The position numbers and the translations under genes were made by a program. A stretch of DNA of 64,000 nucleotides from the NCBI RefSeq assembly GCF_900120155.1, contig NZ_LT635549.1, positions 1,240,001 through 1,304,000 on the forward strand. The letters run 5' to 3'. Under the pieces are notes generated by a model, which saw only the letters and a program-made list of their open reading frames with translations, searched no databases and had not been told where the DNA came from. Below, in pieces: positions 34,761-44,169 of the stretch (positions are counted from its first letter, which is position 1; every line of letters begins with the position of its first letter). The DNA is from Clostridium sp. Marseille-P3244. Its GTDB lineage: Bacteria; Bacillota; Clostridia; Lachnospirales; Lachnospiraceae.

Positions 34761-36095
34761 ATGCTTGTTTTAGACAACGGAAAAGTGATCACAAGAGACA
34801 AGGCCTGTCCTTTTATTGAAGACGGCGCGGTGGCCATTGACGGCAGGACGATCGTCCGGGTCGGCACTTCACAGGAGATCCGAGAGGCGTATCCTGACGC
34901 AGAGCATATTGACGCCGGAGGCGGACTGATCATGCCGGCCTTTATCAATACACATGAACATATCTACAGTTCGTTTGCCAGAGGGCTCTCCATAGAGGGG
35001 TATGATCCGAAAGGCTTTCTGGATATCCTGGATGGGATGTGGTGGACCATTGACCGGAATCTTACGCTTCATGACACCTATCTGAGCGCTATGGCGACTT
35101 ACATTGACTGCATTCGAAACGGAGTCACAACGATTTTTGACCATCATGCCAGTTTCGGGTCTGTAGGCGGGTCCCTGTTTGAGATCGAAAGGGCTGCGAA
35201 AGAGACAGGAGTACGGTCCTGCCTGTGTTATGAGATTTCTGACAGAGACGGCATGGATAAGGCCAGGGCATCCGTGATGGAGAACGCGGAATTTATCCGG
35301 CATGCTCTGAAGGACGACAGCGGGATGATCGCCGGAATGATGGGAATGCACGCGCAGTTTACGATCTCGGATGAGACCTTTGATCTGGCGGCTTCAAACA
35401 AACCGGATGAGGTGGGATATCATATCCATGTGGCCGAGGGGATCGAAGATCTTCACCATTGTCTGAAGCATTACGGGAAACGGATCGTGGACCGTCTGAT
35501 GGATCATGGGGTTCTGGGAGAAAAGACTTTACTGGGGCACTGCATTTATATTAATCCGCATGAAATGGATCTGATCAGGGAAACAGATACTATGGTCGTA
35601 CATAATCCGGAGTCGAATATGGGCAATGCCTGCGGATGCCCGCCCACAATGGAGCTGGTACACAGGGGGATCCTGACCGGGCTGGGGACAGACGGATATA
35701 CCCATGACATGATGGAATCCTACAAGGTGGCAAATGTACTGCACAAGCATCATCTTTGTGATCCCAACGCAGCATGGGCAGAAGTGCCGCAGATGCTGTT
35801 TGAGAACAACGCGAAGATCGCGGCAAGATATTTTAAGCCTGAGCTTGGCGTTTTAAAAGAGGGGGCGGCAGGAGACGTGATTGTTGTAGACTACAATCCT
35901 CTGACTCCGATGAATGCCGGGAACATTAACAGCCATCTGGTGTTCGGTGTTACGGGACATGATGTGGTCACGACGGTAGCGGACGGAAAAGTTCTGATGA
36001 AGGACAGGGAACTCGCAGATCTTGACGCGGAAAAGATCATGGCGGACTGCAGACAGGCGGCGGCAGAGCTGGCCGGTCGGATCAACAGCAAATAG
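34761..36095 (+). CDS. ssnA: SsnA-type putative aminohydrolase
   Basis: 444 residues of the amidohydrolase superfamily. Metal-binding motif INTHEHIYSSFARG near residue 62, later YHIHVAEG, LLGHCIYI, HNPESNMGNACG and GLGTDGYTHD. SsnA is the family name used in E. coli; in gut urate clusters it is one of the genes needed for anaerobic degradation. The start at 34761 has AAAGGAGA; the longer frame starts in the promoter region. First gene of the plus-strand arm. Confidence 0.92.
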   Translation: MLVLDNGKVITRDKACPFIEDGAVAIDGRTIVRVGTSQEIREAYPDAEHIDAGGGLIMPAFINTHEHIYSSFARGLSIEGYDPKGFLDILDGMWWTIDRNLTLHDTYLSAMATYIDCIRNGVTTIFDHHASFGSVGGSLFEIERAAKETGVRSCLCYEISDRDGMDKARASVMENAEFIRHALKDDSGMIAGMMGMHAQFTISDETFDLAASNKPDEVGYHIHVAEGIEDLHHCLKHYGKRIVDRLMDHGVLGEKTLLGHCIYINPHEMDLIRETDTMVVHNPESNMGNACGCPPTMELVHRGILTGLGTDGYTHDMMESYKVANVLHKHHLCDPNAAWAEVPQMLFENNAKIAARYFKPELGVLKEGAAGDVIVVDYNPLTPMNAGNINSHLVFGVTGHDVVTTVADGKVLMKDRELADLDAEKIMADCRQAAAELAGRINSK

Positions 36096-36109
36096 AAAGG
36101 AAGAAAGAG

Positions 36110-37543
36110 ATGAGTGACAGAAAACAGAAACGGGATAATTCAGAATTATTTAAATGGGATGGCAACCCATCTGTGGGACAGATCCTTCCTCTTGCCGCGC
36201 AGCATGTGCTTGCCGCGGTCGTCGGATGTGTTACGCCGGCGATCCTTGTAGCGAACGCCGCGAACAACGCGGGAGGAAATGTAAATATGGGGCTGCTGAT
36301 CCAGGTATCTCTTGTGTTCGCGGCGCTCTCCACTTTGCTGCAGCTGTATGGGAGCAAGATCAGACTCGGGTCGGGACTTCCGGTCATTATCGGAGTGAGT
36401 TTTGCCTATGTGCCAACGATGACAGCCATCGCGGCACAGGCAAAGGATGTCAATACAATTTTCGGCGCCATAGTCGTAGGCGGTGTCATAGCGATCATTG
36501 TAGGACTTTTTATCAGGCAGATCAGAAAGGCATTTCCACCTCTGGTGATCGGGACAGTGATCTTCGCTATCGGTCTTTCCCTTTATACGACGGCGATCAA
36601 CTATATGGCAGGAAATTCTTCTAATACATATGAAGTGATCGTAGAGCAGCAGGGAAAGACAGAAGCCCTTGTCTATGGTTCCTGGCAGAACTGGCTGGTG
36701 GCGTTTATCACACTGGGGATCGTTGTCCTTCTGAATCATTATGGGAAGGGCCTGTTCAAACTGGCATCTATCCTGATCGGGCTGATCTGTGGATACGTAG
36801 TAGCGCTGTTCTTTGGAATGGTGGACTTTTCTGCTCTTGCAAGCGCCGGATGGTTCCAGGTGCCCATGCCCCTGGAGTTTGGAATAAAATTCGATATCTC
36901 GGCCATTATTCCGCTTGGGATATTATTCCTTGTGAATTCGATCCAGGCGATGGGTGATTTTTCCGCTACGACTACCGGCGGCATGGACAGGCTGCCCACC
37001 AACGCCGAACTTAATGGAGGAATCATCGGATATGGGGTGAGCAATATCGTGGGCGCGGTTTTCGGATGCCCGCCCACCGCGACATACAGCCAGAACGTAG
37101 GAATCGTCGGCTCTACAAGGGTCGTGAGCAGAAAAGTCTTTTCTGCGGCGGCGGTACTCCTGCTGATCGCGGGCCTGATCCCGAAGTTTTCCGCCCTGCT
37201 CCGTACGATACCTCAGTGTGTGCTGGGCGGCGCCGTGGCATCGGTATTCGCCTCCATCGCGATGACAGGGATCAAGCTGTTTGTAACAGAGAAACTGACG
37301 TACCGCAATACGACGGTCGCGGGACTTTCTATTGCCATCGGGATGGGTGTGTATTTAAATGACGGATGCCTGAATCAGATGACGCAGAGCATCCACAGCG
37401 CTCTGGATATGAGCATGAGTCTGGAGAGCTTCCAGTCCATCATCAACAATACATTCGCGTCATCACCGGTAGTGCTGGCCACGATCTTCGCGGTGATCCT
37501 GAACCTGATCCTGCCCAAGGACAAACCGGAGGCGGAGGCCTGA
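36110..37543 (+). CDS. NCS2-family xanthine/urate-type permease
   Basis: 477 residues with about 14 hydrophobic segments. The NCS2 signature is clear: QNVGIVGSTRVVS (Q-N-x-G-x-x-x-x-T-R) near residue 330, preceded by the conserved NAELNGGIIGYGVSNI and GCPPTATYS. Relatives move xanthine, urate or uracil with protons. Its place between ssnA and ygfK in a purine cluster suggests xanthine/urate uptake; the exact substrate is not proven by sequence. AAGGAAGAAAG precedes the ATG. Confidence 0.92.
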   Translation: MSDRKQKRDNSELFKWDGNPSVGQILPLAAQHVLAAVVGCVTPAILVANAANNAGGNVNMGLLIQVSLVFAALSTLLQLYGSKIRLGSGLPVIIGVSFAYVPTMTAIAAQAKDVNTIFGAIVVGGVIAIIVGLFIRQIRKAFPPLVIGTVIFAIGLSLYTTAINYMAGNSSNTYEVIVEQQGKTEALVYGSWQNWLVAFITLGIVVLLNHYGKGLFKLASILIGLICGYVVALFFGMVDFSALASAGWFQVPMPLEFGIKFDISAIIPLGILFLVNSIQAMGDFSATTTGGMDRLPTNAELNGGIIGYGVSNIVGAVFGCPPTATYSQNVGIVGSTRVVSRKVFSAAAVLLLIAGLIPKFSALLRTIPQCVLGGAVASVFASIAMTGIKLFVTEKLTYRNTTVAGLSIAIGMGVYLNDGCLNQMTQSIHSALDMSMSLESFQSIINNTFASSPVVLATIFAVILNLILPKDKPEAEA

Positions 37544-37571
37544 TACAACCTTATAACAGGAGGTAAAAACA

Positions 37572-40568
37572 ATGAGTGATATTATGAGACCAATGTCTTT
37601 TGCCCAGCTGCTGGACTGGACACTGACAGAATATAAAAAGAGCGGCACCGTGTTTGGAGCGCATCACCCTTATCACGCGGATGCCAGATTTGTAAGAAAC
37701 ATCTTTGAGCGGCCCCTGGAGACTCCTGTGGGACCGGCCGCGGGACCGCATACACAGCTGGCGCAGAACATTGTGGCGGCATATTATACGGGCAGCCGTT
37801 TCTTTGAGCTTAAGACAGTGCAGATCATGGACGGCGAAGAGCTTTCCGCGTGTGTGAACAAGCCATGTATTAAAGCGGATGATGAGTGCTATAACTGCGA
37901 GTGGTCCACAGAACTGTATGTGCCGGAGGCCATGGAAGAGTATATCAAGGCATGGTTTTTGTGCAAGATCGCTGCCAAAGAGTTCGGCCTTGGCAGCATG
38001 GACGGATTTCAGTTTAACATCAGTGTAGGATATGATCTGGCCGGGATAAAATCTGAGAAGATCGATCATTTTCTGAATACGATGAAGCGGGCGCAGGACT
38101 CAGAAGTATTCCAGTCCTGCAAGTCGTATCTTCTGAAACACGCAGACATGTTTGAAAAGGTGACAAAGGAAGATATCGATAACATTTCCGGAGATATCTG
38201 TAACTCTGTGACCATATCCACTCTGCATGGATGTCCGCCGCAGGAGATCGAGAAGATCGCGATGTATCTGATAGAGGAGAAGGGATTCCATACCTTTATT
38301 AAATGCAATCCCACGCTTCTTGGCTATGAGTTTGCCAGAAAGACGATGGACGACATGGGGTATGACTATGTAGCGTTCGGAGATTTCCATTTTAAAGACG
38401 ACCTTCAGTGGGAAGACGCGGTTCCTATGCTGAACAGACTGATGAAGGTCTGCTCAGAGCGGGGGCTGGAATTTGGCGTAAAGATCACCAATACGTTCCC
38501 TGTGGATGTGAAGCAGAATGAACTTCCCAGCGAGGAGATGTACATGTCGGGGAAATCTCTTTATCCTCTGTCCATTTCTCTGGCCGCGAAACTGGCGAGA
38601 GAGTTTGACGGGAAGCTGCGGATCTCCTATTCAGGAGGAGCGGATTTCCATAACATCAAAGAGATCGTAGAGGCAGGTATCTGGCCGGTCACAGTGGCGA
38701 CGACGCTGTTAAAGCCCGGCGGTTATGACAGAATGTCTCAGATGGCCGCGCTTCTGGAGAAAGAGAATGCTGTGTTTACGGGGGTCAGCGCAGATGCCAC
38801 GGCGAAGCTGGCGGAAGAAGCCAGGGTCAGCCCGTACCATGTAAAGGCATTGAAACCGCTGCCTTCAAGAAAGATGAAAAAGCAGGTCCCGCTGCTGGAC
38901 TGCTTTACCGCTCCCTGCAGGGAAGGCTGTCCGATCCATCAGGATATCCCGGCCTATCTGCAGCTTGTAAAAGAAGAAAAATATGAGGAAGCGCTGAGGG
39001 TGATCACAGAGAAGAACCCGCTCCCATTTATCACGGGGACCATCTGCGCACATCCGTGTATGAGTAAATGCACCCGTAATTTCTATGAAGAATCTGTTTA
39101 TATCCGTGGCATGAAGCTGATCGCGGCAGAGAAAGGCTATGACGCCCTGCTTCAGAAGATCCAAGCGCCTGCTGTGACAAAGCCTGGAAAGGCCGCGGTG
39201 ATCGGAGGCGGGCCTGCGGGTATGGCTGCGGCATATTTTCTCAGGAGAGCAGGTATGGAAGTGACACTTTTTGAGAAAAGCAGCGCTCTGGGCGGAGTGG
39301 TGCGCCAGGTAATCCCGGAATTCAGGATCCCGTCAGATGCCATTGACAAGGATGCGGCTCTGCTTGAGAAGATGGGAGTGAATATTTTCCTGAACTCTGA
39401 GATCACGGATATTTCGATGTTGAAGAACGCGGGATATACCGCGGTGATCCTGGCGGTAGGAGCGTCTGAGCCGGGCGTCCTTCGGCTGGAAGAAGGGAAA
39501 ACAGTCAATGCCCTGGAATTCCTGGAAGATTACAAGAAGACGGACGGGAATCTCGATATTGGGAAACAGGTGGCTATCATCGGCGGAGGAAACACGGCGA
39601 TGGATACTGCCAGAGCCGCAAAGCGCACAAAGGGCGTGGAGCATGTTTATCTTGTATACAGGAGAACAAGGAGATACATGCCGGCGGATGAGGAAGAGCT
39701 TGAGATGGCCATGGAGGACGGCGTGGAATTCATGGAACTTCTGGCACCATTGAAGCTGGAAAATGGAAAGCTGCTCTGTAAAGTGATGAAACTTGGTGAT
39801 ACGGATGCTTCCGGCAGAAGGAGTGTTGTGGAGACGGATGAAGAGAAGGAGATTCCGGCAGATACAGTGATCGCGGCAGTAGGCGAAAAAGTACCTACCG
39901 CGTTTTATCAGAAAAACGGGATCCATGTAAATGACAGAGGCCGTGTCATTGTAAATGAGGAGACCTGCGAGACAAATCTGGCGGGTGTCTATGTGGCGGG
40001 CGACGGGCTTGGAGGACCTGCTACAGTGGTAGAGGCGATCCGTGACGGGCTGAAAGCCGCAGAGGCTGTGGCAGAAGGCACACTGGTGAAGGATCACGAG
40101 GCAGTTACGGAGGAAACGGTCCTCTATAGCAGAAAAGGCAGACTGGCCGACCTTGAAGAAGGAAAAGAAGAGAGCGGACGATGTCTTGGATGCTCCGGTA
40201 TCTGTGAGAACTGTGTGGAAGTCTGTCCGAACAGGGCAAATATATCGATCCGTGTGCCGGGCATGGAGAAGCATCAGATCATTCATGTAGATTATCTGTG
40301 CAATGAATGTGGAAACTGCAGGAGCTTCTGTCCTTATGACAGCGCTCCGTACCTGGACAAATTTACTCTGTTTGCCGATGAGAAAGATATGGAAGACAGC
40401 AAAAATCAGGGATTTGTCGTGCTTGACCGCAAAGCGGTGAAGTGTAAAGTCCGGTTCTTCGGCGAGACTTCTGTGTGGACAAAAGGCGAAGAGACACGGA
40501 TACCTGAAGGACTGTTAAGACTGATGGAGACTGTCATAGAGGACTATGGCTATCTTTTAAGACAGTAA
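37572..40568 (+). CDS. ygfK: YgfK, multidomain iron-sulfur/FAD oxidoreductase
   Basis: 998 residues. Residues about 1-430 resemble dihydroorotate/dihydropyrimidine dehydrogenase barrels (PVGPAAGPHTQLAQNI, ISTLHGCPPQEIE). About 440-880 are the glutamate synthase small-subunit type FAD/NAD domains with a cysteine-rich entry (CFTAPCREGCPIHQDIP) and GGGPAGMAAA plus GGGNTAMD. The C-terminus has two 4Fe-4S motifs (CLGCSGICENCVEVCP, CNECGNCRSFCP). Known as a putative selenate reductase subunit, and required in urate-degrading gut bacteria, presumably to reduce a purine ring or intermediate. AGGAGGTAA precedes the ATG. Confidence 0.92.
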   Translation: MSDIMRPMSFAQLLDWTLTEYKKSGTVFGAHHPYHADARFVRNIFERPLETPVGPAAGPHTQLAQNIVAAYYTGSRFFELKTVQIMDGEELSACVNKPCIKADDECYNCEWSTELYVPEAMEEYIKAWFLCKIAAKEFGLGSMDGFQFNISVGYDLAGIKSEKIDHFLNTMKRAQDSEVFQSCKSYLLKHADMFEKVTKEDIDNISGDICNSVTISTLHGCPPQEIEKIAMYLIEEKGFHTFIKCNPTLLGYEFARKTMDDMGYDYVAFGDFHFKDDLQWEDAVPMLNRLMKVCSERGLEFGVKITNTFPVDVKQNELPSEEMYMSGKSLYPLSISLAAKLAREFDGKLRISYSGGADFHNIKEIVEAGIWPVTVATTLLKPGGYDRMSQMAALLEKENAVFTGVSADATAKLAEEARVSPYHVKALKPLPSRKMKKQVPLLDCFTAPCREGCPIHQDIPAYLQLVKEEKYEEALRVITEKNPLPFITGTICAHPCMSKCTRNFYEESVYIRGMKLIAAEKGYDALLQKIQAPAVTKPGKAAVIGGGPAGMAAAYFLRRAGMEVTLFEKSSALGGVVRQVIPEFRIPSDAIDKDAALLEKMGVNIFLNSEITDISMLKNAGYTAVILAVGASEPGVLRLEEGKTVNALEFLEDYKKTDGNLDIGKQVAIIGGGNTAMDTARAAKRTKGVEHVYLVYRRTRRYMPADEEELEMAMEDGVEFMELLAPLKLENGKLLCKVMKLGDTDASGRRSVVETDEEKEIPADTVIAAVGEKVPTAFYQKNGIHVNDRGRVIVNEETCETNLAGVYVAGDGLGGPATVVEAIRDGLKAAEAVAEGTLVKDHEAVTEETVLYSRKGRLADLEEGKEESGRCLGCSGICENCVEVCPNRANISIRVPGMEKHQIIHVDYLCNECGNCRSFCPYDSAPYLDKFTLFADEKDMEDSKNQGFVVLDRKAVKCKVRFFGETSVWTKGEETRIPEGLLRLMETVIEDYGYLLRQ

Positions 40569-40590
40569 CAGGGAAACCAGTAAATACGTA

Positions 40591-40619
40591 CCGTTTTGGC
40601 CTTATAACGGCCAAAACGG
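40591..40619 (+). other. Perfect hairpin in the ygfK-hydantoinase gap
   Basis: CCGTTTTGGCC at 40591-40601 and GGCCAAAACGG at 40609-40619 around TTATAAC. No T-tract follows, so it is more likely an mRNA processing or stability element or partial attenuator than a full terminator. Confidence 0.6.
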
Positions 40620-40644
40620 GCTATCCGGAAAGAAGGGGTCAGCG

Positions 40645-42012
40645 ATGAAACGGTTATTCAAAGGCGGAACAATTGTCAACGGAGAGGGTATGGAGAAACT
40701 GGATCTGCTTGTGAAAGGAGAGAAGATCCTGGCGGTAGGCAAGGATCTGGATTTTCCGGATGCCGAGATTGTGGACGTGAGGGGTAAACTTTTATTTCCC
40801 GGATTTATTGACGCGCACACCCATATGGCGCTGGAAGTGAGCAATACAGTCACGGCGGACAAGTTTGACACCGGGACGAAGGCAGAACTGGCGGGCGGCA
40901 CCACCTGTATTATTGATTACGCCACCCAGTACCCGGGAGAGAGTCTGCGGCAGGGACTGGACAACTGGCACAAAAAGGCAGACGGCCATTCATCCTGTGA
41001 CTATGCGTTCCATCTGGCCGTGACGGACTGGAATGAGGAGATCAGCCGGGAGCTGGAGGAGATCACAAAGAAAGAGACCATGTCTTTCAAATTGTATATG
41101 ACCTATGACACCAGGGTGGATGACGAGGAGATGTACCAGATTCTTGCCCGGTTGAAAGAACTGGGAGGTATTGCCGGAGTGCACTGTGAGAATCACGGGA
41201 TCATCCAGGCCAGGCTGAAAGAGACGGAAAAGACAAAGGGGAACAGGATGGATGTCTCAGATTACCCCTGGACCCGTCCGAAGGAAGCTGAAGCTGAGGC
41301 AGTGAACCGCCTTCTGAAGATCGCGAAGTGTGTGGACACGCCGGTCATCGTTGTGCATCTGAGCACGGCAGCAGGTTACCGGGAGATCTTAAGAGCGAGG
41401 GAGGCGGGACAGACTGTTTATGTAGAGACCTGTCCACAGTACCTTGTGATGGATGAAGAAAAATATTCACTTCCGGCAGAAGAGGCAAGGCGATACATGA
41501 TCGCGCCGCCTCTGCGGAAGAAGAAAAATCAGGAAGTGCTGTGGCAGGCACTGCGGGAAGGGCGGATCCAGACGATCGCCACGGACCACTGCAGCTTTAC
41601 GCAGGAACAGAAAGACGCAGGGGCAGAAGATTTCTCGAGAACGCCCTGCGGAATGCCAGGGGCGGAAGAGCGCCCGGCTCTGATCTGGCAGTTCGGGGTG
41701 CAGGAAAAGAGGATCACTCCGGAGCAGATGTGTCTGTATCTGGCGGAGAATCCGGCAAAGCTTTACCGTCTTTACCCCTGGAAGGGGGCTCTTGTCCCGG
41801 GGGCTGACGCCGATATTGTTGTCTGGGATCCCCATACAGAGTGGACGCTGTCCGCAAAGTCCCAGCAGTCAGCCTGTGATTACTGCCCCATGGAGGGAAC
41901 GAAGATCCACGGGCGGGCAGAACAGGTTTATCTGAGGGGAACGCTGGCGGCGGAGAACGGAAAGATCCTTTTAGAGAACGCCGGCACCTATATCCGCCAC
42001 GGGGCAGAATGA
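40645..42012 (+). CDS. hyuA: Dihydropyrimidinase/hydantoinase-type cyclic amidohydrolase
   Basis: 455 residues. Metal site motifs: GFIDAHTHM near residue 57, the carbamylated lysine in SFKLYMTYD near 148, HCENHG, VHLSTAAGY and IATDHCSF. Family members open hydantoin or dihydropyrimidine rings to ureido acids. In this setting (called ygeZ or hyuA in urate clusters) it would hydrolyse a ring intermediate. AAGAAGGGGTC precedes the ATG. Followed at two bases by yqeC. Confidence 0.92.
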   Translation: MKRLFKGGTIVNGEGMEKLDLLVKGEKILAVGKDLDFPDAEIVDVRGKLLFPGFIDAHTHMALEVSNTVTADKFDTGTKAELAGGTTCIIDYATQYPGESLRQGLDNWHKKADGHSSCDYAFHLAVTDWNEEISRELEEITKKETMSFKLYMTYDTRVDDEEMYQILARLKELGGIAGVHCENHGIIQARLKETEKTKGNRMDVSDYPWTRPKEAEAEAVNRLLKIAKCVDTPVIVVHLSTAAGYREILRAREAGQTVYVETCPQYLVMDEEKYSLPAEEARRYMIAPPLRKKKNQEVLWQALREGRIQTIATDHCSFTQEQKDAGAEDFSRTPCGMPGAEERPALIWQFGVQEKRITPEQMCLYLAENPAKLYRLYPWKGALVPGADADIVVWDPHTEWTLSAKSQQSACDYCPMEGTKIHGRAEQVYLRGTLAAENGKILLENAGTYIRHGAE

Positions 42013-42013
42013 G

Positions 42014-42772
42014 ATGGTCGGATATTATCGGAACGGATCTCTGCAGGAGGCAGAATCTCTGGTGAAGGCCGCGGGGCTGGGAACGGCTCCGGTAGTCTCT
42101 GTGGTAGGGGCAGGAGGAAAGACTTCTCTGCTCCGCCGGCTCGCGGAGGAGTATGCAAAGTCCGGGCAGAAAGCAATCGTCACGACTACGACGCACGTCT
42201 TGAAGGAGGAGCACCCTTATTTTCTCACTGATCCTTCGCCGGATCAGATCCGGGAATGCCTCGAAGCATACAGGCAGGCGTGGGCAGGCGGTTCTTCGTC
42301 CGGCGGCAGGCTGAAGGGCCTTCCGGAAGAACATCTGAAACAGATGATCGGGTGGGGAATCCCTGTGCTGATCGAGGCGGACGGAGCGAAACGGATGCCG
42401 CTGAAAGTCCCGGCAGACCATGAACCGGTGATCCTTCCGCAGACAACGCATGTCCTGTCAGTGTATGGCCTTGACGCGGTGGGGCGGCCCCTGGAAGAGG
42501 TCTGTTTTCGTCAGAAGAAAGCAGAAGCCCTGCTGGAGAAGAAAGGGACCGAACAGGTGACGCCGGGGGATATCGCATTCCTTGCGGCCTCAGAGCAGGG
42601 AGGAAGGAAGGGCTGTCCTTCGAAGGCATTGTACACCGTCATTCTGAATAAAGCGGATACACCAGGCAGAAGGGAAACTGCCCTTGCGATATGCGGGCTG
42701 CTGAAAGTAAAAGGGGTAGACCGGGTGTTGGTTACATCCTGTCTAGAGGAAAAGTGGAGCAGACAGTTATGA
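42014..42772 (+). CDS. yqeC: YqeC, selenium cofactor biosynthesis protein
   Basis: 252 residues with a P-loop-like VVGAGGKTSLLRRLAEEY near residue 30 and IEADGAKRMPLK near 120, both diagnostic for YqeC. The family is tied to selenium-dependent molybdenum hydroxylases and is thought to help insert or prepare selenium in the cofactor. It overlaps the next gene (TTATGA), so translation is probably coupled. Confidence 0.9.
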   Translation: MVGYYRNGSLQEAESLVKAAGLGTAPVVSVVGAGGKTSLLRRLAEEYAKSGQKAIVTTTTHVLKEEHPYFLTDPSPDQIRECLEAYRQAWAGGSSSGGRLKGLPEEHLKQMIGWGIPVLIEADGAKRMPLKVPADHEPVILPQTTHVLSVYGLDAVGRPLEEVCFRQKKAEALLEKKGTEQVTPGDIAFLAASEQGGRKGCPSKALYTVILNKADTPGRRETALAICGLLKVKGVDRVLVTSCLEEKWSRQL

Positions 42773-44169
42773 AGATTTTGATAAAAGGCGCGGGAGACCT
42801 GGCCACGGGAATTGCCTCCCGCCTGTATGGAGCCGGGCATCAGATCCTGATGACGGAGATCGCGGTTCCCCTGACAGTGCGCAGGACGGTTGCGCTGTCC
42901 AGAGCAGTCTATGAGGGAAAAGCAGAGGTGGAAGAACTTTGCGGTTTCCTTGCGGACAGCCGGGAGAAAGCACAAGAGATCATGGGCAGAGGCGATATTG
43001 CCGTTATAGTGGATCCGGAAGCGGAAAGCAGGAAGTGGTACGGTCCGGACGTCATCGTCGACGCCATCCTGGCAAAGAGAAATCTGGGCACGCAGATCAC
43101 AGACGCGCCTTTTGTGGTCGGCGTCGGCCCGGGATTTGAAGCAGGAAGGGACTGCCACTGCGTGATCGAGACAAAAAGAGGGCATACTCTGGGAAATATT
43201 ATCTGGAAAGGCAGCGCCATCCCGAATACCGGAATACCGGGAAATGTAGGAGGGTATACTCTGGAAAGGCTGATCCGGGCATCCGCGGACGGGGTGATGG
43301 AGCCCAAAGCCTGTATCGGGGAATGTGTGGAGAAGGGACAGATTGTCGCGCTGACGGGAGGAAAGCCCGTGTACGCCCAGATGAGCGGGATCGTCCGGGG
43401 AATGCTCCAGGAAGGAGCGCCGGTAACGAAAGACCTGAAAGTGGGCGACATTGACGCCAGAGCAGAGTTATCTCACTGCTATACCATATCTGACAAAGCC
43501 AGGGCCATCGGAGGAGGAGTTCTGGAAGCTGTGAGCCGGTTTGAGAAGATGAAAGGCGGGTACGCGATCGTGGTGCTTGCCGCGGGAGCCGGAACAAGAT
43601 TCGGCGGGAACAAGCTCAGAGCAATCATCAACGGGCGGACACTGTATGAGCACATGCTGGATAAGATGCAGGCGTTTTCCGCGTTTTCCGCGTTTATTGT
43701 CACCGGTGACGAAATGATTGCCCGTGAGGCGCGAAGACGGGGCATAACCCCGGTATGGAACGGGGAACCGGAGAGGGGAATCTCAAGATCACTCCAGCTG
43801 GGGCTCGAGGCGGCTCTTCAGGGAAGAAGCGGGAGTCGTCCTCTGAAGGGAGTTCTCTTTTCTGTATGTGACCAGCCGGGGCTGAAAATTTCAACGATAC
43901 AGAGGATATTTAATGAGGCCGTGCTGCATCCGGGAAGCATCGTCTGTGCCGGGAGCAGCGCCAGAAAAGGAAATCCCGCTCTGTGGGATCCGGCATATTT
44001 TTCCGAACTGAGAGGACTCTCCGGTGATGTGGGAGGCAGACAGCTGATGGAGAAGTACCGGGACAGAGTGCGGATCGTGGAAGCAGAGACTGAAGAACTG
44101 GAGGACGTTGACCTGAGAGAGGATCTGCCGTCAGAGAGAACAATGCAGGCAGGAGGACAGTTAGAATGA
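42769..44169 (+). CDS. yqeB: YqeB (EF2563) - MocA/MobA-like fusion for selenium-dependent molybdenum hydroxylase maturation
   Basis: 466 residues. Residues about 1-262 match the EF2563/YqeB family (MKILIKGAGDLATGIASRLYGAGH at the start, GVGPGFEAGRDCHCVIETKRGHTLG, IGGGVLEAVSRF at the end). Residues about 267-460 are a MobA/MocA-type nucleotidyl-transferase with AAGAGTRFGGNK and FSVCDQPGLK. In many genomes these are separate proteins; here they form one chain, suggesting that cytidylylation of molybdopterin and selenium handling happen together. ATGA overlaps with both the preceding and the following gene. Confidence 0.9.
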   Translation: MKILIKGAGDLATGIASRLYGAGHQILMTEIAVPLTVRRTVALSRAVYEGKAEVEELCGFLADSREKAQEIMGRGDIAVIVDPEAESRKWYGPDVIVDAILAKRNLGTQITDAPFVVGVGPGFEAGRDCHCVIETKRGHTLGNIIWKGSAIPNTGIPGNVGGYTLERLIRASADGVMEPKACIGECVEKGQIVALTGGKPVYAQMSGIVRGMLQEGAPVTKDLKVGDIDARAELSHCYTISDKARAIGGGVLEAVSRFEKMKGGYAIVVLAAGAGTRFGGNKLRAIINGRTLYEHMLDKMQAFSAFSAFIVTGDEMIAREARRRGITPVWNGEPERGISRSLQLGLEAALQGRSGSRPLKGVLFSVCDQPGLKISTIQRIFNEAVLHPGSIVCAGSSARKGNPALWDPAYFSELRGLSGDVGGRQLMEKYRDRVRIVEAETEELEDVDLREDLPSERTMQAGGQLE

